A stretch of DNA of 6,383 nt from Gammaproteobacteria bacterium (GTDB lineage Bacteria; Pseudomonadota; Gammaproteobacteria; DSM-19610), in contig JAUXDG010000166.1 in assembly GCA_030618475.1 (NCBI GenBank), positions 1 through 6,383 of the forward strand, in the 5' to 3' direction. Made by a program: the position numbers and the translations under genes. How positions within the stretch are numbered: the first letter of the stretch is position 1; each line of letters starts with the position of its first letter. Below the pieces are notes generated by a model. The model was not told the origin of the DNA. It ran no database searches and saw only the letters and a list, made by a program, of their open reading frames with translations. Shown piece after piece: positions 1 through 6,171 of this stretch.

Positions 1-261
1 CACATATGCAGCTTTCGAACCATCTGTTCCGCGGAGTGTTTCAACTTGTAACTCGTGTTCGTTGGCTATGGCTTTTCTCTTTCTAGTCATATGAGCTTTT
101 AGGTGAACAGCGATGTAGAGGGCAAGTGTTTGAGCAGTCGTTTTGTCGAAAGTCTTTAACGATTTCCGTATCTCGGTTTTGCTTCCGTACACCTTTCGCA
201 ATTGAGCGGGGATCGCAAAACGAAAATAGAAGATTCCGTTGCGGCGGAACAGGTAGGACAT
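1..261 (-). CDS. Tyrosine-recombinase integrase, N-terminal part (runs off window)
   Basis: An open frame runs from ATG at 261 to the left edge without a stop (87 codons visible), so the 3' part, including the catalytic domain, is outside the window. The start MSYLFRRNGIFYFRFAIP, followed by LRKVYG and EIRKSLKT, is the pattern of the N-terminal DNA-binding domain of phage and island integrases (DUF6538-like: 'YYFRRRIP..LR..FG..EIRRSLKT'). A helical, basic stretch containing KAHMTRKRKA follows. The ATG is preceded by AAGGA with 8 nt spacing. The frame is also open upstream to about 340, but that extension has no family resemblance, so 261 is preferred. The gene lies just beyond the 3' end of tRNA-Ala and points away from it, as usual for an integrase sitting at its own attachment site. 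The call rests on the N-terminus only. The Arg-His-Arg-Tyr catalytic residues cannot be checked, so activity is unknown. Confidence 0.85.
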   Translation of the reverse strand, partial: MSYLFRRNGIFYFRFAIPAQLRKVYGSKTEIRKSLKTFDKTTAQTLALYIAVHLKAHMTRKRKAIANEHELQVETLRGTDGSKAAYV

Positions 262-278
262 CGGCTGATTCCTTTCAT

Positions 279-300
279 TCTGTACCAGCTCTCTGTACCA
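279..300. repeat. 9-bp direct repeat TCTGTACCA x2
   Basis: TCTGTACCA occurs at 279-287 and again at 292-300, a 13-bp period with a 4-bp spacer. The copies lie just upstream of the integrase start on its template side. Short direct repeats near the integrase gene are typical of arm-type sites bound by the N-terminal domain of tyrosine integrases, or of excisionase sites. The repeat is certain from the sequence; that role is inferred from position only. Confidence 0.55.
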
Positions 301-318
301 CTTGGGCGAAAGCGGCGA

Positions 319-338
319 ACCTGCGGGAAACCGCAGGT
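319..338. repeat. Perfect 8-bp inverted repeat with 4-nt loop
   Basis: ACCTGCGG - GAAA - CCGCAGGT forms a perfect 8-bp stem. No T-run follows on either strand, so it does not look like an intrinsic terminator. On the plus strand the loop is a GNRA-type GAAA. On the integrase-sense strand it is TTTC. It may be a protein-binding palindrome of the integration element or a structured leader of the integrase mRNA. Confidence 0.6.
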
Positions 339-387
339 ACTAGTTGGATAAGGAAATCAATAAGATAGGAAGGAAAAAACTAGGAAT

Positions 388-463
<76 letters not shown>

Positions 464-479
464 ATGGTATTTATTCTGC

Positions 480-508
480 ATTTTACACACCTCAGTAAGA
501 GGTCGCCA
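480..508 (-). promoter_or_regulatory. Possible tRNA-Ala promoter overlapping sortase 3' end
   Basis: On the minus strand, TAAAAT (485-480) matches the sigma-70 -10 box in 5 of 6 positions. It would start transcription about 10 nt before the tRNA 5' end. The hexamer 17 nt upstream, TGGCGA (508-503), matches -35 poorly (3 of 6). The -35 box would lie inside the last codons of the sortase gene. The tRNA could equally be reached by read-through from the sortase operon, since no terminator is visible between them. Confidence 0.25.
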
Positions 509-1130
509 GTGCAAGAGAACCTGGCGCAGTAATTTGATTATGCTGGCTTGCGAGCCCTGTGTTTCTGTTAACCGGTTCGGTGCGTATCACCAGGCGAAAA
601 GGGCCGCGGTGCACCATGGCTTCATACGGGTAGCAGGTCACAAGCACTAGTTCGTCACGCAATGGATCACTGCTTATTTCGCTATGTCGTGCATCGACTA
701 CGTCGGTGTACAGCACACGGTAGCTCCAGCTGCCACGGGTGGTCTCAAGCTCGATCTGTTCTCCCGGTTGAATATCGGCAATGTTTTTGAAGTGGGTGTC
801 GCGGTGTGCGCTGATCAGGGTTGTTCCAGCCTGCCCGGGCAGTGCGCTGCCGGCTGCCATGCCGGGTGCAAACGCCAGGCTGCGGCCGCTGTCACCTTGC
901 AGGACAATGACATCGACATCGCGTGAGGGTATGCGCAACCGTGCCACCGGCCAGGTGTCCGCCCAGGGCCAGGGGCGGGCTTGTGCGTCCCCGGCCAGGG
1001 TTTTTTCCCATGCCCGTTGCAGCAGGACCTGTGCCAGCTGGGCCTTGGCATGAATCCAGGCTCCGGACCCGGTTTGCCAGAATCCCAGGCCGGCAATCAA
1101 CAGGATGATCAGCATTCGGATTTTCAGCAT
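492..1130 (-). CDS. Class GN (marine proteobacterial type) sortase
   Basis: This encodes a 212-residue cysteine transpeptidase predicted to cleave the sorting signal of the protein encoded immediately upstream and join it to a nucleophile. Residues 4-19 form a single N-terminal hydrophobic anchor, so the catalytic domain would face the periplasm. The sortase triad is visible: His109 in ISAHRD, Cys166 in VLVTCYPY and Arg179 in GPFRLVIR. The sequence and context fit the family known as 'sortase, marine proteobacterial type' (TIGR03784), which is tied to one neighbouring target. I chose ATG 1130 because GGAG (1140-1137) sits 6 nt before it and because it overlaps the target's stop as ATGCTGA, a coupling arrangement. 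An in-frame GTG at 1148 would add six residues but has no such support. The residues after about 185 look like a loose tail. The acceptor molecule in a Gram-negative envelope is not shown by the sequence. Confidence 0.95.
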   Translation of the reverse strand: MLKIRMLIILLIAGLGFWQTGSGAWIHAKAQLAQVLLQRAWEKTLAGDAQARPWPWADTWPVARLRIPSRDVDVIVLQGDSGRSLAFAPGMAAGSALPGQAGTTLISAHRDTHFKNIADIQPGEQIELETTRGSWSYRVLYTDVVDARHSEISSDPLRDELVLVTCYPYEAMVHRGPFRLVIRTEPVNRNTGLASQHNQITAPGSLALATSY

Positions 1131-3199
1131 GGCTGTCTCCGCGCCCACAGGCCGGCAAGTGACGCCAGTAACAGCAGCAGTAAACCGGTCATCAGATGCA
1201 TGGGTGCGGCTGTGGCGGTTTGTGGCAGGCGGAATACGTGGTCGTAGGACCAGCCTTTGGGCAGGTTGGTTTTCAGGGTATGCCGTTTCAGCAGTTCGTT
1301 CTGTTTGCGCGCCGGCGTTACGTCTACAGCAATCAGGCTGGTGTATTGACTGACCAGGTGATATGCCAGTCCGGTGGCGACGGCTTCCTGGCGTAATGCC
1401 TGGCGGGTGTCATCGTTTTCCGCGTCGTGCAGGCGGGTCATCAGCCCGGTGATTTTCCTGCGGCCCCATTCAGGTGCCAGGGCGGCGCCCTGTTGACCGC
1501 CGTCCAGGGTTACCCTGCTTGTCCAGGGTTGCGCACCGAGTTGTCCGTGAACACCGACCCACTTGGGCAGGTCTGTTCCGTGGAAGGCCACCAGCAGTGG
1601 TTCACCGGCGTACAGGTCGGGAATGCGCTGCGGCAACATGTTGAGTTCCGCGCCCGGTGGAAGCTCAAGCTGGATATTGGTTAACGCAGGTTGCTCCAGT
1701 TTCAGGAACAAGCCGGACGTTTTTTCCATGACCTCGGCAGTGTTGCCGATATAGGTAAAGGTGCCACGCCCGTATTCGGCGGCTTTGCGCATAAAGTAAC
1801 TGTTCGGTGCAGAACCGATACCGACGGTAAACAGCCGGCTGTTACCCAGTTCTTTGCGGATAAGCTGAAACAGTTCGCGTTCATTGCCCACACTGCCATC
1901 GGTCAGGAAGATCACCTGCCGTATGCCATGCTGCTGGTCTTCGAGCTGTAAGGCCATTTCAAGCGCGGGCAGCATTTCGGTGCCGCCGTTGGCATCCAGG
2001 CTGCGGACAAATTTGCGGGCCAGTGTCAGCTTGTTTGTGTCGGCTTTTTCCGTCTGGCTGAAGAGGCTGTCTGCTGTGTTATTAAAGCGAATGATGTTGA
2101 AGCGGTCGTGTTCCGTGAGTCGGTCGAGTGCCAGTAGCAGGGCACTGCGTGCCTGTTGGATGGAGTCACCGTGCATGGAACCCGAGGTGTCGATTACAAA
2201 CACCACATCCCGGCCGATGTCCGCTGGTCCGGTGTTTTGTCTGGGTGGTACCAGCAACAACAGGCCGTATTGTTGCGAGCCTTTTTGCTCTACGAACCAT
2301 GCCGCTTTTGGTGCGGAGGTCGGTGGCGGGCGCCAGACCAGTTCGAAGTCACGATCGGCGGACACCTGGTTTTCCGCCAGCTGGATGCGGTAATGCCCCT
2401 CGGCGCCCACATGCTGGCTGATGGGGTGATACGTGCTGGTCACTTCAGCCAATGGCATGCCTGCATTTAGACGGATGTCCAGCGTTACCGGATTGATCGG
2501 TGCCTGGTCCGGGTGGCGTACCGGTGGGGTGATACGTGCCGCGTCTGCAACCCGGGTGGTCGCCTGAGCCCAGCCGGTACCGGCAAACGCGGTGACCTGT
2601 TCTTCAGTGCCCAACGCTTTCCCCGGGATGTAGCGGGGGGCAACCACCATGGGGAATCGCAGTCGGAAAGCGCCGTCGCTGTAGCGAACCGTTTGCTGGT
2701 ATTCGATTTCAACGCTGATGGACTCGCCGGGCGCGATGTTGGCCAGCGAGGTGGTAAATATATTGGAACGCTCCTGCTCTACCAGGGATGCGCGCTGGCC
2801 GGCTTGTTTGGCCTGCTGGTAGGTTTTTTGGGCTTGCGCCCGTTCCTTGATCTGTCCTTCGATAATGCGTTCGCCGATGACCATGCGTAAATGGTCAACG
2901 GCAGCCTGTTCCGGTAGGGGAAAGACGTAGATACCCTCTGCCCAGCGAGAGCCGGGATTGTGGAAGGTCTGGCGGACCTGAACCCGGGCCAGCATACCGG
3001 TGATGTCCATTTTGACACTGGTGTCCAGTGTTGGCACCGTTTGATAAGGCTTGTTCTGCTCATCACGCAACCACAGGCTGCCTTGCGTGGAATCCTGCGG
3101 GCGCCGTTCGCCGGCGGAAGCTGGTGCAGATGCCGCTGTCAAGCAGAGCAGGGTCAGGCTGATTGCCAGTCCTGCCACACGGTGACGGGGGGACCTCAT
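1124..3199 (-). CDS. Sortase target protein: VIT + VWA domains with LPQTA sorting signal
   Basis: This encodes a 691-residue exported protein, the presumed single substrate of the adjacent sortase. Residues 1-29 are a signal peptide (basic start, hydrophobic core, ASA cleavage motif). A VIT domain covers about 50-180, with the typical stretch YVFPLPEQAAVDHL. A von Willebrand A domain covers about 330-500. Its metal-binding MIDAS residues are intact: DTSGS at 337-341, Thr407 in NGGTEM and Asp434 in FLTDG. The C-terminal VIT-VWA signature YHLVSQYTSLIAVD is at 613-626. The tail has LPQTA (658-662), a hydrophobic helix (about 668-685) and RRQPC. This matches the family called 'marine proteobacterial sortase target protein' (TIGR03788), also known for VIT, VWA and an LPXTG-like end. 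The start is ATG 3199, with AAGGAG (3212-3207) 7 nt upstream. It probably mediates protein or surface adhesion through the VWA domain, but the ligand is unknown. Confidence 0.95.
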   Translation of the reverse strand: MRSPRHRVAGLAISLTLLCLTAASAPASAGERRPQDSTQGSLWLRDEQNKPYQTVPTLDTSVKMDITGMLARVQVRQTFHNPGSRWAEGIYVFPLPEQAAVDHLRMVIGERIIEGQIKERAQAQKTYQQAKQAGQRASLVEQERSNIFTTSLANIAPGESISVEIEYQQTVRYSDGAFRLRFPMVVAPRYIPGKALGTEEQVTAFAGTGWAQATTRVADAARITPPVRHPDQAPINPVTLDIRLNAGMPLAEVTSTYHPISQHVGAEGHYRIQLAENQVSADRDFELVWRPPPTSAPKAAWFVEQKGSQQYGLLLLVPPRQNTGPADIGRDVVFVIDTSGSMHGDSIQQARSALLLALDRLTEHDRFNIIRFNNTADSLFSQTEKADTNKLTLARKFVRSLDANGGTEMLPALEMALQLEDQQHGIRQVIFLTDGSVGNERELFQLIRKELGNSRLFTVGIGSAPNSYFMRKAAEYGRGTFTYIGNTAEVMEKTSGLFLKLEQPALTNIQLELPPGAELNMLPQRIPDLYAGEPLLVAFHGTDLPKWVGVHGQLGAQPWTSRVTLDGGQQGAALAPEWGRRKITGLMTRLHDAENDDTRQALRQEAVATGLAYHLVSQYTSLIAVDVTPARKQNELLKRHTLKTNLPKGWSYDHVFRLPQTATAAPMHLMTGLLLLLLASLAGLWARRQPC
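1131..1140 (-). promoter_or_regulatory. Sortase ribosome-binding site inside target gene
   Basis: GGAG at 1140-1137 lies 6 nt before ATG 1130, within the last codons of the target gene. Together with the ATGCTGA overlap (1130-1124) it fixes the sortase start and suggests translational coupling, so target and sortase would be made in a linked ratio. Confidence 0.7.
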
Positions 3200-3208
3200 T
3201 GCTATTCT

Positions 3209-3233
3209 CCTTGTTTGACGATGCCTTGTTTGA
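3209..3233. repeat. 10-bp direct repeat CCTTGTTTGA x2 in target leader
   Basis: CCTTGTTTGA occurs at 3209-3218 and 3224-3233, a 15-bp period. On the target-sense strand it reads TCAAACAAGG twice, and the copy nearer the gene overlaps the target's ribosome-binding site. It may be an operator or translational control element, or a chance or slippage duplication of the SD region. The 15-bp spacing is longer than the 10-11 bp usual for OmpR-family half-sites. Confidence 0.5.
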
Positions 3234-3420
3234 TCCAGCGCTACCGTCCCTGGCAGGATTTCCGTCCTGGTCGCGCCGGTGTTCAGTACAGGGGGCTTAT
3301 TCCAGCAGCACGGGGCGATTCAATCATTGCGCGGTCATGGAAGAAAGGTGGAGAAATCATGAAGGCGGTTGCCGTGGTCTCTACAAGCACGGCCATCTCA
3401 GGTAGATTGTGGTTTCAGGA

Positions 3421-3433
3421 AAAGGAATCGTTG
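3421..3433 (+). promoter_or_regulatory. pdsR ribosome-binding site
   Basis: AAAGGA (3421-3426) is followed by a 7-nt spacer and then ATG 3434. This supports the start that places the receiver domain directly at the N-terminus (MTKTIAIVEDD). The in-frame ATG at 3359, which also has an SD-like AAGGTGGAG, would add 25 residues unlike a receiver domain. Confidence 0.65.
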
Positions 3434-4126
3434 ATGACGAAAACCATTGCTATTGTGGAAGATGATCCGCAGCAGCGCGCGCATTATGCAGAGGCCTTGC
3501 GGCAGCAGGGCTATAAGGTTGACGAGTATAGCGGCCGTGAGCAGGCCCGGCGGGCTTTCGAACTGGCGCTGCCTGATCTGGCAATTCTGGATATTATGCT
3601 CGGACAGGATATCGGTGGCGGTTTCGAAATCTGCCGTTACCTGCAGCAACGTGATGCACAATTGCCGGTTATCTTTCTCACCAGCCGGGGTAACGAAGTC
3701 GACAAGATCTATGGCCTGCAACTGGGTGCCTGGGACTATCAGACCAAGCCGGTCAGCTTTGACTACCTGATCGAGCGCATACGTTCCCTGTTTCGTATTA
3801 GGGACCGGCAGGGCGCACCGTCTGACGCGGCCGGTGTTCGCACGACGGGTAAGCTGAAGCTGAACCGGGCTGCCATGCAGGCGAGCTGGGATGATCAGGG
3901 CGTGGCGCTGACGCCTACCGAATTTGATCTGCTGAACGTGCTGCTGGAAAAGGCCGATGGTGCCAGTTACGATGATCTGGCCAACGCAACCAGGCAGGGG
4001 GTGGTTGAAAACAACACCATCAATACGCACATCGTGCACTTGCGTAAGAAATTCAAACAGCTCGATGCGGACTTCGACTGCATCAAAACCAAATACGGTT
4101 ACGGTTACCACTGGGTCTGTCGATGA
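3434..4126 (+). CDS. pdsR: Dedicated sortase-system response regulator, OmpR family
   Basis: This encodes a 230-residue cytoplasmic two-component regulator. The receiver domain (about 3-120) has the acidic cluster Glu9-Asp10-Asp11, phospho-acceptor Asp53 in ILDIML, Thr83 in FLTS and Lys105 in TKP. The winged-helix DNA-binding domain (about 135-230) carries LTPTEFDLL (159-167), the recognition-helix region NTINTHIVHLRKKF (194-207) and the wing KTKYGYGYHW. Context matches the family 'proteobacterial dedicated sortase system response regulator' (TIGR03787). Its stop overlaps the kinase start as ATGA, so the pair is co-transcribed and probably coupled. An oddity is that after Asp53 the usual D-x-x-x-P is replaced by a glycine (G57) followed by QDIGGG, slightly longer than the common loop. 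The most likely target is the divergent target-sortase operon; this is inferred from gene order, not shown. Confidence 0.93.
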   Translation: MTKTIAIVEDDPQQRAHYAEALRQQGYKVDEYSGREQARRAFELALPDLAILDIMLGQDIGGGFEICRYLQQRDAQLPVIFLTSRGNEVDKIYGLQLGAWDYQTKPVSFDYLIERIRSLFRIRDRQGAPSDAAGVRTTGKLKLNRAAMQASWDDQGVALTPTEFDLLNVLLEKADGASYDDLANATRQGVVENNTINTHIVHLRKKFKQLDADFDCIKTKYGYGYHWVCR

Positions 4127-6171
4127 AGCGGCTCGGGCTGGGTGGGCGCTTACTGCTGTTCAGTTCGGTACTGCTGGCCATTCCCTGGCTGGGCTATCGT
4201 TATATCGACGAGATGAAGGAATTCCTGCTCAATGGTCAGCAGGAAGCTCAATTACTTGCCGTGCGTGCGGTGGCCACAGTACTTCATGACCGTTCCGATC
4301 TGTTCGAACCCGCCGCCGGCCCCTTGAAACCTTCGCTGGAACAGAATGCGCTTTACGTTTATCCGCTGGAAACCTCCATCGAGCTCGATGGTTATGCCAC
4401 GGATTGGGGGCCGCTGCTGGCGCGCAGCAAGCCCTATGGCGCGGAAAGTACGCTGTTCAAGCGCCATGACCGGTTGCCGGTGTCACCGTTCTTTACCCTG
4501 CTGCTGGGTGAACGGGCTGGCACGATCTATGGCTTCCTGCGGGTGAAGGACGAGCAACTTGTCTATCGCCACCCCCGCTACCAACGCCTGGATAACAGCG
4601 ACCAGGTTCGCCTGGCGCTGGTAAGCCCTGATGGGCGGATAGGTCGTTTCGTGCTGGTGACTGAAGGGCAAGGTACCGTCAGTACTTATGAAGTTCAGGA
4701 AAACTGGAAATATCCTCTGACCGGTCAGGCTCTTTTCGACCTTTCTGGTGTGTGGCGCGAGCGCAGCGATGGTTATGACCTGGAGTTCCGTCTGCCGGCG
4801 GGCTGGTTGGGGCCGGAACGGCGCTTGTTGCTGAGTGTTGTTGATGTGAATGACCCGGACGAACGCCACATCGACGCCATTGTGGGCACCCTGCCAAAAC
4901 AGGGGTCCGGTACTTTCAACCGCCTGATTCTTCGTTCCCCCGAGCTGCAGCGTATTCTCCAGGGGCTCGCTCGCTCGGATGCGGGTATTTGTGTGGTGGA
5001 CCGTTATCGCCGGATACGCGCGGTACTGGGTGGGCAGGCGTTTGAAGGAAATCTGTGTACCGATACCGACAGGATCAGTCTGGACCTGGTGGAGGATGCC
5101 TTGGCAGGGCGGCAGAAGGTCATGCATCGTAACGGCGGTTCCAGCGCCGAGACACTGATCGTCGCCGCACATCCGATTTATGCCGGTAGCGAGGTGATCG
5201 GTGCCGTGTTACTGGAAAAAAACAGTGCGCACATCCTCAACCTTCAACGCCATACCCTGAGCCAGGTTGCGTTAGCGACGCTACTGGTGCTACTGCTCGT
5301 CGTTGCCGGGCTTCTGCTGTTCGGGGCCTGGCTGGCATTCCGCATCCGGCGTCTGAAGCGTGAAGCCGCGGCTGCGATTGATATGGATGGCCGTGTCGTG
5401 AAAGTCATCCTGCAGTCTGATCGGCTGGCGCACGATGATCTGGGCGACCTGTCGCGCGGGATCTCCGATCTGCTCGCACGGCTTCAGCGCTACACGGGGT
5501 TTCTGGAAACTGTTCCGCGTACGCTGCGGCATGAAATTCTCAATCCCGTGAATACCATCAGTATGTCCTTGCAGAAACTGGCGGAAGCCAGCGCTGCCGG
5601 TACTGAGACAGCGATCAGGAGGGCCCGGCAGGCAACACGACAGCTGGAGCGCATTGTCAACAGCCTGACCGAAGCGGCGCATATCGACGGCGCATTGAGC
5701 GAGGATAAGACCGGCGTGTTCGATTTTGCCGCGCTGCTTGACGAATATGTCGCCAATTCTTCGCTGCTCCATCCTGGCCGGCGCCTCCTGTACCGTGGTC
5801 CGCAGCACAGTGTGCGGGTGGAAGGCAGTGATTTGCGCATTGCCCAGTTACTCGACAAGGTGAAAGATAATGCCCTGGATTTTTCCGCTGCCGGTGGGGA
5901 AATCCGCTTTGAGCTGAAAGTCGACGGGAACTATGCGGAGTTGAGTATTTTGAATGACGGACCACGAATACCCGAAGCCGTTTTACAGGCGCTGTTTGTG
6001 GGTATGGAGTCTAGTCGTCCCCACACTGATGGCACCCCACATCTTGGTATCGGGCTTTACATCGCAAAGCGTATTGCCCTGCACCATGGCGGGGAGTTGA
6101 CGGTGGCTAACCGTGCCCCTGTTTCCGGTGTGCGGGTGACCCTGCGTCTGCCGCTAGTCGCAAACGGCTAA
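4123..6171 (+). CDS. pdsS: Dedicated sortase-system sensor histidine kinase with CBM9-like sensor
   Basis: This encodes a 682-residue membrane sensor kinase paired with PdsR. A first membrane helix (about 9-26) and a second (about 381-405) bracket a large extracytoplasmic region. Its first part (about 85-270) has the rhythm of a CBM9/DOMON-like beta-sandwich: IELDGYATDW, then LDNSDQVRLALVSPDGR, then GYDLEFRLPAGWL and VVDVNDPD. Its second part (about 286-370) resembles a Cache/PAS-like sensor, ending AHPIYAGSEVIGAVLLEK. A HAMP-like linker (about 403-455) precedes the dimerisation helix with phospho-acceptor His470 in LRHEILNP. The ATPase domain has the N-box with Asn583 (KDNALDF), G1 NDGP (611-614) and G2 LGIGL (641-645). 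All catalytic motifs are intact. The family is 'proteobacterial dedicated sortase system histidine kinase' (TIGR03785). There is no clear SD. Translation probably depends on coupling through the ATGA overlap with pdsR. The ligand is unknown. Confidence 0.93.
   Translation: MKRLGLGGRLLLFSSVLLAIPWLGYRYIDEMKEFLLNGQQEAQLLAVRAVATVLHDRSDLFEPAAGPLKPSLEQNALYVYPLETSIELDGYATDWGPLLARSKPYGAESTLFKRHDRLPVSPFFTLLLGERAGTIYGFLRVKDEQLVYRHPRYQRLDNSDQVRLALVSPDGRIGRFVLVTEGQGTVSTYEVQENWKYPLTGQALFDLSGVWRERSDGYDLEFRLPAGWLGPERRLLLSVVDVNDPDERHIDAIVGTLPKQGSGTFNRLILRSPELQRILQGLARSDAGICVVDRYRRIRAVLGGQAFEGNLCTDTDRISLDLVEDALAGRQKVMHRNGGSSAETLIVAAHPIYAGSEVIGAVLLEKNSAHILNLQRHTLSQVALATLLVLLLVVAGLLLFGAWLAFRIRRLKREAAAAIDMDGRVVKVILQSDRLAHDDLGDLSRGISDLLARLQRYTGFLETVPRTLRHEILNPVNTISMSLQKLAEASAAGTETAIRRARQATRQLERIVNSLTEAAHIDGALSEDKTGVFDFAALLDEYVANSSLLHPGRRLLYRGPQHSVRVEGSDLRIAQLLDKVKDNALDFSAAGGEIRFELKVDGNYAELSILNDGPRIPEAVLQALFVGMESSRPHTDGTPHLGIGLYIAKRIALHHGGELTVANRAPVSGVRVTLRLPLVANG

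Larger units (their letters stand above)
262..387. other. Integrase upstream region / left att flank
   Basis: This gap of 126 bp between the tRNA 3' end and the integrase start holds the integrase ribosome-binding site (AAGGA, 270-274 minus), a pair of 9-bp direct repeats (279-300) and an 8-bp perfect inverted repeat (319-338). An A6 run at 374-379 reads as U6 in the tRNA transcript, about 10 nt past its CCA, and could help end that transcript. I see no convincing -35/-10 pair for the integrase. The base composition is more AT-rich than the sortase genes to the right. Confidence 0.5.
3200..3433. promoter_or_regulatory. Divergent intergenic control region, target operon / pdsR
   Basis: The 234 bp between the two divergent operons must hold the main promoters. 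On the minus side, AAGGAG (3212-3207) serves the target gene. A possible plus-strand sigma-70 promoter is TCTACA (3380-3385), 17 bp, then TAGATT (3403-3408), 4 of 6 matches each, giving a start near 3415. A weak minus-strand candidate is TTGAAT followed 18 bp later by TAAGCC. The region also holds a 10-bp direct repeat (3209-3233) and a small inverted repeat CAGGA-N6-TCCTG (3254-3269). A regulated operon beside its own OmpR-type regulator makes this the natural place for PdsR binding. None of the boxes is strong enough to be called firmly. Confidence 0.45.

Noticed and set aside
126..368. 80-codon plus-strand open frame near the left edge
   Set aside because: It lies antisense to the well-supported integrase frame, has no family resemblance and overlaps the att flank repeats; treated as a shadow.
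3254..3269. CAGGA-N6-TCCTG inverted repeat in the divergent region as a terminator or operator
   Set aside because: Only five paired bases and no T-run; too weak to call alone, mentioned only within the intergenic entry.
2960..3433. Extending pdsR upstream to the far in-frame ATG at 2960
   Set aside because: That extension would overlap the target gene's signal peptide and VIT domain on the opposite strand and has no receiver or other domain resemblance.
3398..4111. 237-codon minus-strand frame antisense to pdsR
   Set aside because: The plus strand encodes an intact OmpR regulator with all motifs; the antisense frame has no recognisable domain and results from GC-rich codon bias.
4483..5172. 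229-codon minus-strand frame antisense to pdsS
   Set aside because: It overlaps the kinase sensor region, shows no domain and no supporting ribosome-binding site; a shadow frame.
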